A stretch of DNA of 64,000 nucleotides from CAIUMH01 sp963758555 (GCA_963758555.1 CAVWVW010000005.1:62001-126000); one strand, 5' to 3'; positions 43,969-56,612 are shown, counted from the stretch's first letter. Translations and numbers: made by a program. The notes: generated by a model not told the origin, from the sequence alone.

Positions 43969-44230
43969 AACCTGTGGAGAACCTTGGTGTGGTGACCACT
44001 TGTGGTGCTGCAACCTGGGGGGTGGGAGCTCACCTCTCCACAGCACGCGACGCAGCTTCGTCGAACCAGCGTGATTCCTCCACAGCGACCGTATTCCCTG
44101 GTGAGGGAGATTCACTCGCTGACCAGGGACGATCGTTGCTTGTCCCCAATCCCCAGCCCCTATTACTGCTGTCCTTTGCTAAGAAGATCCCCCAATGTGG
44201 TGACGCCAGCCACAGAAAGGAACCGAGCTG
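43969..44230. other. Probable oriC (dnaA-dnaN interval)
   Basis: 262 bp with several DnaA-box-like nonamers: TGTGGAGAA (43973-43981), CTCTCCACA (44034-44042), TCCTCCACA near 44075 and TTGTCCCCA near 44139. A relatively AT-rich stretch, tattactgctg to ctaagaagat (44161-44188), could be the unwinding element. Position between dnaA and dnaN matches the mycobacterial origin. Box quality is modest, so this is a strong positional inference rather than proof. Confidence 0.75.
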
Positions 44231-45331
44231 ATGAAGTTCCGCTCTGAGAGAGACTCCCTGGTTGAGGCACTCGGCACAGCGAGCAGAGCAGTCGCCACCC
44301 GGCTCACCATGCCGGTGCTCTCTGGTCTGCTCGTCGAGGTCGAAGGCAACCAGCTCACGGTGACCGGAACCGACGGTGATCTGTCGATTCGCGTCGGCCT
44401 TGAGGTCATCGGCGTCGATGACGGCACCGCGGTGCTCCCTGCTCGGCTGGCCACCGACATCGCGCGCTCGCTCGAGCCAGGAGCCGTCACGATCGAGGCC
44501 GCCGACGAGCAGGTGGAGATCGGTGCCGCACGCTCCCAGTTCACCCTCCGCTCGTACCCTGTCGTTGAGTTCCCCAACGTCTCGATCTCCACGAACGCCA
44601 CGGCCCACGTCCCGGCGTCCGCCCTGGCGGAAGGCCTCCGCCAGGTGGTGCGAGCCTCCTCGAACGATGACGCTCGGCCTCTCCTGACGGGCGTGCTGCT
44701 GACCACCGCCTCAGGTATGGCACGACTGGTGGCCACCGACTCGTATCGCCTCGCCTTGCGAGACCTTGATGGCACCGACCAGATCGCAGGCGATGAAGAC
44801 CTCTTGGTGCCCGCTCGAGCTCTCACCGAGCTCCAGCGATTGATCAACACCGATGACGAGACCATGGTGGCGGTCACCACCTCGCCCTCAGAGATCACCT
44901 TTGAGATCGGCCAGGTCTCCATCTCAACCCGGTTGATCTCCGGTACCTATCCGGACTACCGCCAGCTGATCCCAGAGAGCTATCCAAACTCGCTCCACCT
45001 CGGGAAAGAGTCACTGCTTGCGGCGCTGCGCCGAGTGCGTCTGCTGGTCAAGGACAACACCACACCGGTTCGCCTCTCGATGCGAGGCGGTGGCGTCGAT
45101 CTCAAGGTCGTCTCCCAAGAGGTGGGCGAGGGAGCCGAGAGCGTCGATGGCGACTTCACCGGCGAAGACCTCGTGATCGCTTTCAACCCGGCTTATCTGA
45201 TCGAGGGCATCGAGGCCGTGGCTGGCGATGAGGTCATCATCGAGACCTCCGATGCCACCAGGCCGGCCACCGTCCGCAGCGGCGAAGCAGACAGCTATCG
45301 CTATCTGCTCATGCCTGTGCGGGTCACCTGA
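44231..45331 (+). CDS. dnaN: DNA polymerase III sliding clamp (beta subunit)
   Basis: A 366-residue clamp with three repeated domains. MKFRSERDSLVEALGTASRAV begins domain 1; LVATDSYRLA marks domain 2; the C-terminus YLLMPVRV forms the hydrophobic peptide-binding edge. AAAGGA precedes the ATG. Confidence 0.96.
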   Translation: MKFRSERDSLVEALGTASRAVATRLTMPVLSGLLVEVEGNQLTVTGTDGDLSIRVGLEVIGVDDGTAVLPARLATDIARSLEPGAVTIEAADEQVEIGAARSQFTLRSYPVVEFPNVSISTNATAHVPASALAEGLRQVVRASSNDDARPLLTGVLLTTASGMARLVATDSYRLALRDLDGTDQIAGDEDLLVPARALTELQRLINTDDETMVAVTTSPSEITFEIGQVSISTRLISGTYPDYRQLIPESYPNSLHLGKESLLAALRRVRLLVKDNTTPVRLSMRGGGVDLKVVSQEVGEGAESVDGDFTGEDLVIAFNPAYLIEGIEAVAGDEVIIETSDATRPATVRSGEADSYRYLLMPVRVT

Positions 45332-45344
45332 GCGATTCGATCTC

Positions 45345-46430
45345 GTGGGGCTGACGCACCTCGAGCTGACCGACCTCCGGGTCTTCACCACCACCACCTT
45401 CGAGCCTGATCCCGACGGCACGACGGTGCTGGTCGGCCCCAACGGCACCGGCAAGACCTCGCTGCTCGAGGCGGTGGGCTACCTCGGACTCGGGCGCTCG
45501 CTTCGTGGCAGCCCTCGCGACGCGATGATCCGCAACGGAGCGGAGCGGGCCATCATCCGCGCCGAGCTGGTCTTCGATGGCCACGAGCTCTTGGTGGAGG
45601 CGGAGCTCAATCGGGTGGGTCGCTCGCGCACCCAGGTGAACCGCCAACCCGTGCGCTCACGCCGAGACCTGGCTGAGGCGGTGCCCGTGACCACGTTCTG
45701 TCCTGACGATCTCGTCGTGGTCCAAGGTGGCCCAGCGGGTCGCCGAGAGCTCCTCGACGATGCCCTGGTGCTCCTCGACGCTCGGGCAGGGGCCCTGATC
45801 GAGGAGGTCGACAAGAGCCTGCGGCAGCGAAACGCCCTGCTCAGACAGGCTGGCGGGCGTCAGAGTGCGGAGATCGACGCCACCTTGGATGTCTGGGACG
45901 ACCGGCTTGGTCGGGCTGGAGACCAGCTGGTGGGTCTGCGACGAGATCTCCTCGAGCAGCTCAACGGACCTATCGACGAGGCCTATCAGACCTTGGCCGG
46001 GACTCGAGGCTCTCGCGTCATCGCCGCCCTCTACGAGGGCACCGGGCGCGACCAGCTCCACGAGCTCCTGGCCAGCTCGCGGCGCGACGACCTGCGGCGA
46101 GGGGTGACGACCGTGGGCCCCCACCGAGATGACGTGGTGCTCACCTTGAACGACCGAGACGCCCGCACCCAGGCCTCCCAGGGCGAGCAGCGGACCCTGG
46201 CGCTCGCCCTTCGCCTGGCGGTGCACCTGGCCGCTCGTGAGCACCTAGGGGCCGCACCACTGCTCCTGCTCGACGACGTCTTCAGCGAGCTCGACCCTGA
46301 CCGGGCTCGACGACTGGTCAACGAGCTGCCTCCTGGCCAGACCCTCGTGACCACGGCGTCCCCGCTGCCCGAAGGTGTGCGCCCGGCCAGGATCGTCGAC
46401 GTGGCCGGGCTGGTGACGGCGCGTGGCTAG
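45345..46430 (+). CDS. recF: DNA replication and repair protein RecF
   Basis: A 361-residue ABC-type ATPase that loads RecA at gaps. Walker A GPNGTGKTSLLEAV, signature SQGEQRTLALALRL and Walker B LLLLDDVFSELD. The GTG at 45345, 13 bases after dnaN, starts the LTHLELTDLRVF strand; the frame continues upstream inside dnaN without homology. Confidence 0.93.
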   Translation: MGLTHLELTDLRVFTTTTFEPDPDGTTVLVGPNGTGKTSLLEAVGYLGLGRSLRGSPRDAMIRNGAERAIIRAELVFDGHELLVEAELNRVGRSRTQVNRQPVRSRRDLAEAVPVTTFCPDDLVVVQGGPAGRRELLDDALVLLDARAGALIEEVDKSLRQRNALLRQAGGRQSAEIDATLDVWDDRLGRAGDQLVGLRRDLLEQLNGPIDEAYQTLAGTRGSRVIAALYEGTGRDQLHELLASSRRDDLRRGVTTVGPHRDDVVLTLNDRDARTQASQGEQRTLALALRLAVHLAAREHLGAAPLLLLDDVFSELDPDRARRLVNELPPGQTLVTTASPLPEGVRPARIVDVAGLVTARG

Positions 46431-46737
46431 GCGGCGCCACGACGACGAGGGACCCATCCCGATCGCCGACTCCCTGGCCAAGGTGGCGGGTCGCCTGACC
46501 AAGGCCGATCTCTTGGGGTTAGGGGCGATCCTCGAGGGGTGGGAGGACGTGGTCGGAGCCCAGATCGCTCGCCACGCGACCCCCATCCGGCTGGTCGACG
46601 GGGTCCTGACGGTGGCGGTTGACGAGCCGGGCTGGGCGTCGCAGCTGCGACTGGCGGCGGGCAAGCTGAAGGCACCGCTGGGCGCGCTCGGGAGCTGTCG
46701 GATCGATCGTGTTGAGGTGGTCGTCCGGGCCTCGTAG
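46423..46737 (+). CDS. DUF721/DciA family protein, probable DnaB helicase loader factor
   Basis: A 104-residue protein between recF and gyrB, the position of mycobacterial Rv0004. GILEGWEDVVGAQIARHATP and DGVLTVAVDEPGWASQLRL are the DUF721 core. DciA proteins bind DnaB and help load it in bacteria that lack DnaC or DnaI. GTG overlaps the recF stop by eight bases. Confidence 0.83.
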   Translation: MARRRHDDEGPIPIADSLAKVAGRLTKADLLGLGAILEGWEDVVGAQIARHATPIRLVDGVLTVAVDEPGWASQLRLAAGKLKAPLGALGSCRIDRVEVVVRAS

Positions 46738-46764
46738 GTGGCAGGCCGAGACCCTTGGGTGCGG

Positions 46765-46800
46765 TAGGATCTTGGAGTTCAGACGCCCCTTCAGCGGGGC
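46765..46800 (+). promoter_or_regulatory. gyrB promoter -10 and leader hairpin
   Basis: TAGGAT (46765-46770) is a likely -10 that would give a leader of about 70 nt. Inside the leader is a small hairpin, gcccc (46785-46789) with ggggc (46796-46800). Supercoiling-responsive gyr promoters are known in relatives; nothing here proves that. Confidence 0.4.
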
Positions 46801-46846
46801 AGTTCGCGCCCGGATTTCCAGAGGGCGTCGAGCGGAGGGGAGCCGT

Positions 46847-48781
46847 GTGGCAAAGGCCGAGGTGAAGGAGTCGAGCTCGTACAACGCGAGCGATATCACG
46901 GTCCTTGAGGGCCTTGATCCGGTGCGCAAGCGACCGGGGATGTACATCGGCTCCACTGGTCCCACCGGCCTCCACCACCTCATCTGGGAGATCGTCGACA
47001 ACGGTGTCGACGAGGCCATGGCGGGCCACTGCACCAGGATCGACGTCACCCTCCTCGCCGACGGCGGGGTGCGCGTGGCAGATGACGGGCGAGGCATCCC
47101 CGTCGACCCTCACCCCCAGTACAAGGACAAGTCTGCGGCCGAGGTCGTCTACACCGTGCTCCACGCCGGCGGGAAGTTCGGCGGGAGCGGCTACAAGGTC
47201 TCGGGCGGCCTCCATGGCGTCGGCGCGTCGGTGGTCAACGCCCTGAGCACCCACCTGGTGCTCGAGGTCGACCGCAACGGTGACCATCATCAGATGGAGT
47301 TCAAGGACGGAGGCAAGCCTCAGGGCAAGCTGCTCGTCACCGGGCCAGCTCCGAGGGGGCGCACCGGCACGACGGTGACCTTCTGGCCCGACGGCTCGAT
47401 CTTCGAAGACACCGAGTACCGAGCCCAGACGGTGCTCGAGCGCCTGCAGATCATGGCCTTCTTAAACAAGGGCCTTGAGATCCGCTTCACCGACGAGCGC
47501 CCAGGGCGTCAGCAGAACCAGACCTACAAGTACAACGGCGGCATCGTCGACTACGTCAAGCATCTCAACGCCGCCAAGGAGTCGCTGTTCAAGAAGGTCG
47601 TCTCCTACGAGCAGATCGAAGAGACGATGGAGGTCGAGGTCGCCCTCCAGTGGAACACCAGCTACAACGACTCGATCTACTCGTTCGCCAACGGCATCTC
47701 GACGACCGAGGGGGGCATGCACGAAGAGGGCTTCCGCACCGCGCTGACCACGGTCGTCAACCGACATGCCCGAGCCAAGAACGCGCTCAAGGAGAAGGAC
47801 GAGAACCTTGATGCGGCCGACATCCGAGAGGGGCTGACGGCCATCATCTCGGTGCGCTTGGCGGAGCCGCAGTTCGAGGGCCAGACCAAGGCCAAGCTCG
47901 GCAACGTGCCCATGAAGTCACTGGTCCAGCGGGCGACGAACGCCAAGCTGGCTGAGTGGTTCGAAGAGAACCCCCGCGAGGCCAACCAGGTCGTGCAGAA
48001 GGCCCTCTTGGCCCAGCGCGCCCGCCTGGCCGCTCGCTCGGCCCGTGACCTCACCCGCCGCAAGTCAGCTCTCGACGGCGCGGGCCTCCCGGGCAAGCTG
48101 GTGGACTGCTCGTCGCGCGACCCGCGCGAGTCAGAGCTGTTCATCGTGGAGGGGAACTCAGCTGGCGGCTCAGCCAAGGACGCCCGGAACCCCAAGGTCC
48201 AGGCGATCCTGCCCATCCGAGGCAAGATCCTGAACGTCGAGCGGGCCCGCATCGACAAGATGCTGAAGAACGCCGAGATCCAAGCGCTCATCGCGGCCAT
48301 CGGCGCCGGCTTGGCTGAGGACTTCGACGTGACCAAGATCAGGTACCACAAGATCATCCTGCTGGCCGATGCCGACGTCGACGGCAGCCACATCCGGACC
48401 CTGCTGCTGACCTTCTTCTTCCGCCAGATGCGCCCGATGGTCGAGGCGGGCCACGTCTACGTCGCGCAACCCCCGCTGTTCTCGACGCTGGTCGGCAAGG
48501 AGAAGATCTACCTGAAGGATGACGCGGCCAAGGAGGCGTTCTTGGCCGAGCACCCTGATCACAAGCATGATTTCCAGCGCTTGAAGGGCCTCGGAGAGAT
48601 GGACTTCGACGAGCTGCGCGACACGACCATGGACGCCACCAAGCGCTCGCTGCTGCAGATCAGCGTCGAGCAGGCAGCGCTGGCCGATGAGGTCTGCAGC
48701 GTGCTGATGGGTGAAGACGTCGAGCTCCGACGCCACTTCATCCAGACCAACGCGAAGGACGTTCGCTTCCTCGACATCTGA
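46847..48781 (+). CDS. gyrB: DNA gyrase subunit B
   Basis: A 644-residue ATPase subunit. GHKL motifs EIVDNGVDEAMAGH, DDGRGIPVD and GGKFGGSGYKVSGGLHGVG; TOPRIM motifs EGNSAGGSAK and ADADVDGSHIRTLLLTF. GTG at 46847 follows GGAGGGG at 6 bases. gyrA follows 20 bases later. Confidence 0.97.
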   Translation: MAKAEVKESSSYNASDITVLEGLDPVRKRPGMYIGSTGPTGLHHLIWEIVDNGVDEAMAGHCTRIDVTLLADGGVRVADDGRGIPVDPHPQYKDKSAAEVVYTVLHAGGKFGGSGYKVSGGLHGVGASVVNALSTHLVLEVDRNGDHHQMEFKDGGKPQGKLLVTGPAPRGRTGTTVTFWPDGSIFEDTEYRAQTVLERLQIMAFLNKGLEIRFTDERPGRQQNQTYKYNGGIVDYVKHLNAAKESLFKKVVSYEQIEETMEVEVALQWNTSYNDSIYSFANGISTTEGGMHEEGFRTALTTVVNRHARAKNALKEKDENLDAADIREGLTAIISVRLAEPQFEGQTKAKLGNVPMKSLVQRATNAKLAEWFEENPREANQVVQKALLAQRARLAARSARDLTRRKSALDGAGLPGKLVDCSSRDPRESELFIVEGNSAGGSAKDARNPKVQAILPIRGKILNVERARIDKMLKNAEIQALIAAIGAGLAEDFDVTKIRYHKIILLADADVDGSHIRTLLLTFFFRQMRPMVEAGHVYVAQPPLFSTLVGKEKIYLKDDAAKEAFLAEHPDHKHDFQRLKGLGEMDFDELRDTTMDATKRSLLQISVEQAALADEVCSVLMGEDVELRRHFIQTNAKDVRFLDI

Positions 48782-48801
48782 GGGGCGCGAGAGACGAGAG
48801 C

Positions 48802-51291
<2,490 letters not shown>

Positions 51292-51407
51292 CGGAGGGGT
51301 GGTCTCTCGGGTTGAGGACGTGGGGCTGGGGGAGCGGTTGATCGCCGGCGGGGGCTTCCTAGGCTTTCCTTCGAGGCTGGTGTGGCCCACGGGCGTGAGG
51401 AGGGACC

Positions 51408-52010
51408 ATGGCTGTGCCAACGCAAGCGGAGATCGCAGGCTGGAGCGCCGACGAGCGTGCGGAGGTCGCACGGCACCTCGATGCTCTCTGGGACCACAGT
51501 GACCTCAACGTCGGGATGGTGCGCCGTCGGCGGATCATCCTGATCACCGTCACCATCGCTGGGGTCTGCCTCTTCCCGTGGATCGGCTACCTCGCCGTCT
51601 CGCTGCCCGATGCCTCTCGAGCCGAGGCGTGGAAGGCCGCCTGGGTCGGCTTCGACATCGGGCTGGCGCTCGTGCTCCTGTCCACCGCGTGGCTCGGCTA
51701 CCACCGCCGCCTGCTCACCATGATCGGCCTCACCGTTGCCTCCACGCTGCTGCTCGTCGACGCGTGGTTCGACCTCACCTTGTCGTTCCACACCAGCGAG
51801 CAGGCCGGCTCCATCATCGACGCCTTCGTGGAGATCCCGTTCGCGCTCTTGTTGATGTTCACCTGCTATGCGGTGATGCGGCGCTCGTCGCTGGTCTTCT
51901 CTCGGATCAGGGGAGAGGACACCCTCGGGGTGTCCCTCTGGCACCAGAAGATGTTCGGCGCTGAGCCTGAGTCGCTCAGGCCCGAGGTCGCGACCGAGTC
52001 GGAGCGCTGA
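51408..52010 (+). CDS. Hypothetical membrane protein (four helices)
   Basis: A 200-residue protein. The N-terminus resembles a short helical motif (TQAEIAGWSADERAEVARHL), followed by about four hydrophobic helices: IILITVTIAGVCLFPWIGYL, WVGFDIGLALVLLSTAWLG, LTMIGLTVASTLLLVDAW and DAFVEIPFALLLMFTCYAVM. GAGGAGGGACC gives a very strong Shine-Dalgarno. I recognise no named family with certainty. It is 116 bases after gyrA. Confidence 0.7.
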   Translation: MAVPTQAEIAGWSADERAEVARHLDALWDHSDLNVGMVRRRRIILITVTIAGVCLFPWIGYLAVSLPDASRAEAWKAAWVGFDIGLALVLLSTAWLGYHRRLLTMIGLTVASTLLLVDAWFDLTLSFHTSEQAGSIIDAFVEIPFALLLMFTCYAVMRRSSLVFSRIRGEDTLGVSLWHQKMFGAEPESLRPEVATESER

Positions 52011-52267
52011 GCGCTCCCTCGTCCCAGGCGGATCCTCGTCTCCGCCCCAGGTTCCAGATGGTCCTGACGAGGTGCTGGCACCCCTTGCTCCCTGCACGCG
52101 ACGCTCAGAAGACCCCGACGGCGCTCGCCGATCGAGGTCGGTGGCGTGGTGGACTGTGCCGAAGGATTGCTCAGAGTTCAGATCGCTGTTGCCCTGCGCT
52201 AACGAGCCGTTCAGGTCCGTCGACCACACTGGCAGCCGGCTGCACACGGGAAGGTTGGCTCAGCGAC

Positions 52268-53491
52268 GTGGCAAGGACCAGGAGCACGGTCGCTCGCCGC
52301 GCACTCACCCTCTTCGTGCTTGGAGGCGCGCTGGCCTCCCTGGGCACCAGCGCCGCCCTGGCTGGGACCACCACGACCACCCGCCCCACGTCGAGCACCA
52401 CTACCCCATCCACAACCCACGGCCACATCCGTCCTCCACCACTCCGTCTTCCACCACGACGACCGTGCCGAGCGCTCCCCAGGCTCCGGGAGCCTCCGCT
52501 ACGACAGGACAGCCCGATGACGCTGAGCTGCAACGCGGCCAGAGCCCTCCTGGTCGTGACCGAGCAGGCCACCGTCACACTCGATCAGCTGGAGGCGACC
52601 TCCGAGCGGGCCCAAGCGAGCGCCTTCGGTGCCACGGTGGTCCTGGTCGAGCAGCAGCGCGCTCTGGCGTCGACGACCGCACGGGTGGCCGCGCTCAAGA
52701 GAACGGCGTCATCGATGTCCATCGACGTCTACATGGCGAGCGCGCCGGCCTCGTCGGTGGCGCAGACCTTCGCCACCTCCCAGGCAGACCGGGCGCGATC
52801 CCTGACCGAGGGCGTCTACGACCAGGTGGCGGCTGATCAGGTCACCGCAGCGATCACCCGGCTCGAGGGGCTGGAGCGAGCGCGACGTCACAGCGCCGAG
52901 CTGGCCGCGTCGAGCGCCACGAGAGCCAAGCAGGCGTCTGCGCAGGCCGCCAGAGCGCTGACCTCGGCCACGAGGACCCAAGCTCGTCTCCTCGCCATGC
53001 TGGCGTCGGTCTCGCCGGCCACGTTGGCTGCCTTGGCACAGCTGCAAGCCAACGGCGACGCCTCCATCGAGGCGCTGCTCCACGACGGCACGCTCCACCT
53101 GGCCAAGGGTGTGGCCCAGCCGCCTGGCGTCCTGCCGAGCGCGCTCGCTGCTCTCGAGTTCGCGGCGGCCCAGATCGGCAAGCCCTACGTCTGGGGCGGG
53201 ACGGGTCCCCAGGGCTTCGACTGCTCCGGTCTCGTCCAGCAGGCCTGGGCGGCAGCCGGCGTCACCCTCCCTCGCGTGGCCGCCGATCAGTCGACGGCGA
53301 CGGTGCCGATCTCGTTCGCCCAGCTTGAGCCCGGAGACCTCGTCTTCTTCGAGCAGCCGGTGGGCCACGTCGGGATCTACGTCGGCGGAGGCCAGATGAT
53401 CGACGCGCCCTACACCGGTGCCTTCGTGAGGATCGACAGCATCTTCTGGTCGAAGCTCGAGGGCTTCGGGCGGGTGACCGCCACCTCGTAG
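52268..53491 (+). CDS. Secreted NlpC/P60 peptidoglycan hydrolase with coiled-coil (linker probably carries compensating indels)
   Basis: About 407 residues. A Sec signal peptide (RRALTLFVLGGALASLG, cut near ALAG), a Thr/Ser/Pro linker, a long Ala-rich coiled-coil (about residues 95-270) and a C-terminal NlpC/P60 domain with catalytic Cys in GFDCSGLVQQAW and His in PVGHVGIYVGGGQMIDAP. It cleaves stem peptides, like RipA-type daughter-cell separation enzymes. Between about 52400 and 52510 the main frame turns Arg/Pro-rich while another frame reads SSTTPSSTTTTVPSAPQ, so two indels that cancel may be present. GTG at 52268 with GGGAAGG upstream. Confidence 0.82.
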   Translation: MARTRSTVARRALTLFVLGGALASLGTSAALAGTTTTTRPTSSTTTPSTTHGHIRPPPLRLPPRRPCRALPRLREPPLRQDSPMTLSCNAARALLVVTEQATVTLDQLEATSERAQASAFGATVVLVEQQRALASTTARVAALKRTASSMSIDVYMASAPASSVAQTFATSQADRARSLTEGVYDQVAADQVTAAITRLEGLERARRHSAELAASSATRAKQASAQAARALTSATRTQARLLAMLASVSPATLAALAQLQANGDASIEALLHDGTLHLAKGVAQPPGVLPSALAALEFAAAQIGKPYVWGGTGPQGFDCSGLVQQAWAAAGVTLPRVAADQSTATVPISFAQLEPGDLVFFEQPVGHVGIYVGGGQMIDAPYTGAFVRIDSIFWSKLEGFGRVTATS

Positions 53492-53522
53492 CGAGGACCT
53501 CTCGACCCTGAGGGTGGCGCCG

Positions 53523-54884
53523 TTACGGCGAGAGGGTGACCTGCGCTGAGGAGACCTCTTGGTCGCCACGACGCTCGAGGCGCCGCCGGTTGAGTGCGTC
53601 CGCGCTCAGGCCCACCCCGATGCCGAGTGCGAGATCAAAGGGTGCACGGAGCCGAGGCACTGCGATGAAGGCGTAGCTGACCACGGCGAAGTAGGCGCCC
53701 TGGAGGAAGAAGAGCTGGGCGATCTCCTTGCGCCAGGCCACCGCGAGGCCCACCAGCCCGACGGCGAGCTCGAGGTAGAAGACGAACAAGGTGTCCTGGA
53801 CGATGGTGATGTCTCGGCCATCGAGCCGTTCGGGCGCGATGTTCCGGCTCGGGGCGATCTCGAAGAAGGTCTTGATGTTGCCCTTCAAGACGTGCAGCGC
53901 ATAGGCCGGATGGTGCTCGAGGGCGTGGATGCCCTGGGACTGGAGGAAGTTGCTCCACTCGAGCTCGTCGAGCTGGATGATCCGATCCTTGTCGTAGGCG
54001 CTGTTGAGCGAGGGATCGATGAACCCACCGGCATGCTGGGCGGTGGGTGAGTAGATGGCCGCCCAGTTGTAGCCGTTGGACGTCACCATGATGGGCTCGC
54101 CGAGCTGGACCCAGTTGCGGATGAGCCACGGTGAGACCAGCACCGCGGCGACCACGACCACCTTGAGCACCGGTCTCCACCCGGCGTGGACGAACAGCCA
54201 GATGGCGATCACCACCACGAGGGCCTGCGCGCTCGGGCGGGTGAGGATCAGGAGACCCAAGAGGCCGCCCGAGAGCCACCACCGCTTGGCGAGCAGCGTC
54301 CAGATGAGCCCGACGATCAAGAGCAGTGCCAGCGGCTCGTCGAGGACGTAGGTGTCGTTGGCGATGAGGTTCGGCATCACGGCGAGGGCGATCCCTGCGG
54401 CGGTGGCGGCGACGAAGCTCACGTGGCGGCGCACCAGGAGGAACGCCGAGCCGATCACGCCGAGCCCAAGGAGGAGGTTCAGCCCCCGAGCCAGTCCCGC
54501 AGAGGCTCCGAAGATCGAGAAGAAGGCGCTCAAGAACAGCGGATAGCCGGGAGGCCGGAACGCGGTCTCGTGGACGGCCAGGCCCGGGTACTGCATGGAG
54601 AACCCGTGGCCGCTGGCCAGGTTCTTCGCGATCTCGAAGTACTGCCCTGCGTCGCTGGTCAGCGGCAGCTTGCCTGTCCCGAAGATGAGATAGGCCAACC
54701 GAAGCATCAGGCCCAACCCCACGACAGCGACCAGGGCGACGACGTCTCGCCTCCCAAGTGGTGACCTCGGGGCCTCGGTGGAGGAGGCCTCGCTTGATGG
54801 TTGCTCGGGTGAGGGAGTCTCGTCATCGAGCTCTGGGGAGGGTCGCTCGATCAGCGCGTCTGACCCCGGGTGACCGTCGTCCAC
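53523..54884 (-). CDS. GT39/ArnT-like membrane glycosyltransferase
   Basis: A 453-residue polytopic protein. After a 45-residue acidic/Ser/Pro N-terminus come about 11 helices. The first external loop has LTSDAGQYFEIAKNLASGHG and RPPGYPLFLS, the acidic motif and RPPxYP loop of polyprenyl-phosphate glycosyltransferases. The donor would be a lipid-linked sugar and the acceptor a cell-wall glycan, lipid or protein. GTG at 54884 has TAGGCT exactly 6 bases upstream on the minus strand (leaderless). Confidence 0.8.
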   Translation of the reverse strand: MDDGHPGSDALIERPSPELDDETPSPEQPSSEASSTEAPRSPLGRRDVVALVAVVGLGLMLRLAYLIFGTGKLPLTSDAGQYFEIAKNLASGHGFSMQYPGLAVHETAFRPPGYPLFLSAFFSIFGASAGLARGLNLLLGLGVIGSAFLLVRRHVSFVAATAAGIALAVMPNLIANDTYVLDEPLALLLIVGLIWTLLAKRWWLSGGLLGLLILTRPSAQALVVVIAIWLFVHAGWRPVLKVVVVAAVLVSPWLIRNWVQLGEPIMVTSNGYNWAAIYSPTAQHAGGFIDPSLNSAYDKDRIIQLDELEWSNFLQSQGIHALEHHPAYALHVLKGNIKTFFEIAPSRNIAPERLDGRDITIVQDTLFVFYLELAVGLVGLAVAWRKEIAQLFFLQGAYFAVVSYAFIAVPRLRAPFDLALGIGVGLSADALNRRRLERRGDQEVSSAQVTLSP

Positions 54885-55051
54885 GAACGCAGCCTAGTGA
54901 GCGCCCGGCCGGGCCTTGAGGGTCCTTGGGGCCATGGCCACCACGGCGCGGCGAGCAGGGAGGCTCTGAGAGCTGAACCTGGCTTCGGGTCGCAGGGCAA
55001 CGGGCGCGTCGAGACATGGCGCTCTGAGGTGCGGCGTGAGACGATCACCGG

Positions 55052-56594
55052 GTGAGCTTGTGGGCCTGGGTGGGCATCGTGGTCCTGGTGGTGCTCGTCG
55101 CCATCTTCATCTACGACCTGGTCCAGCGACGCCACGCGATCTTGAGGAACTTTCCGATCATCGGGCACCTCCGCTACCTGGTGGAGGCCTTCGGTCCAGA
55201 GCTTCGCCAGTACATCGTCGCCGACAACAACGCGGAGAAGCCCTTCAGCCGAGACGAGCGCCGCTGGGTCTACACCTCGGCGAAGCGAGTCGACACCTCC
55301 TTCGGGTTCGGGACCGACAATGACCTCGAGGGCTCGCCGAGCTACCTGATCATCAAGCAGGCCCCCTTCCCCGTCCACGAACCCGTGCCCGGCGAGGTCG
55401 GCTTCGACGAGCTCTCGATGGTGCCCGGCGCAAAGGTCATCGGTCGCCCACGAGGGCGTCGGGGAGCGTTTCGACCCCCGTCGATCGTGAACATCTCCTC
55501 GATGAGCTACGGAGCGCTGGGCTCCAGGGCCATCGAGGCGCTGAACCGCGGTGCTGCTCTCGCCGGCGCGCTCCAGGGCACCGGTGAGGGCGGCGTGTGC
55601 GGGGCCCACGGGCATGGCGGTGAGCTGGTGTGGCAGATCGGCACCGGCTACTTCGGGTGTCGTGACGCCAACGGGCCAGTTCGACCTCGCTCGCTTCGGC
55701 GACGTGATCGCCGCTCATCCTGAGATCCGCATGGTCGAGATCAAGCTGAGCCAAGGGGCGAAGCCAGGCCTGGGTGGCCACCTGCCGGCTCGCAAGGTGA
55801 CCGAGGAGATCGCGGCGCTCCGTGGGATCCCGGTCGGCGCCGACTGCTGGAGCCCGACCAGGCACACGGCCTTCTCGAGCACCGATGAGATGCTGGACTT
55901 CGTCGAGCTCCTCGCCGAGACGAGCGGGCTGCCCGTCGGCATCAAGTCGGCGGTGGGTCAGGTCTCGTTCTTCGACGAGCTCGCGACGTTGATGGTGCCG
56001 CGGGCCAGAGGTGTCGACTTCGTCACCATCGACGGCGGGGAGGGCGGCACCGGAGCGGCGCCGCTGAGCTTCGCCGACCACGTCTCGTTCCCCTTCAAGG
56101 TCGGCTTCGCCAAGGTCTACGCCGCCTTTGCTGAGCGGGGCCTCGCTGCAGACGTGGCGTTCATCGGCTCGGGACGGCTCGGTCTGCCGGACACCGCCAT
56201 CGTGGCGTTCGCTCTGGGCTGTGACTCGATCAACGTCGGTCGCGAGGCGATGATGGCGATCGGCTGCATCCAGGCTCAGCGATGCCACACAGGACGCTGC
56301 CCGACCGGCGTGGCGACCAACAACCCGTGGCGCCAGCGAGGTCTCGATCCGACGCTCAAGTCAGTGCGGGCGGCCGGCTACCTGGTCCAGCTTCGAAAAG
56401 AGCTGCTGCAGCTGAGCCGAGCCTGCGGGGTGATCCACCCGTCGCTGGTCACCCTCGACCATCTCGCCTTCTTGGACGACAACTTCGGCAGCAGAGAGGC
56501 TGGTGACGTCTTTGGTTACCAGCCCGGATGGGGTGTGCCCTCGAAGGAGGACCAAGCGGCCCTCAAGGCGCTGGTCGAGAGCGCCGGTCGCTGA
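55052..56594 (+). CDS. FMN-binding glutamate-synthase-family protein (frameshifted)
   Basis: About 514 residues. An N-terminal transmembrane helix (WVGIVVLVVLVAIFIYDLV) is followed by the GltS synthase barrel: NISSMSYGALGSRAIEALNRGA, GTGEGG, VEIKLSQGAKPGLGGHLPA, VTIDGGEGGTGAAPL and the Cys cluster CIQAQRCHTGRCPTGVATN for a [3Fe-4S] centre. The frame changes near 55676; removing one C in gggccag gives DANGQFDLARFGD, and the length is 3n+1. It lacks glutaminase and GXGXG domains, so it may act on glutamate-like or other substrates. The membrane anchor is typical of this subgroup. Confidence 0.82.
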
Positions 56595-56612
56595 GCGATC
56601 GAGCGGGTCTCC

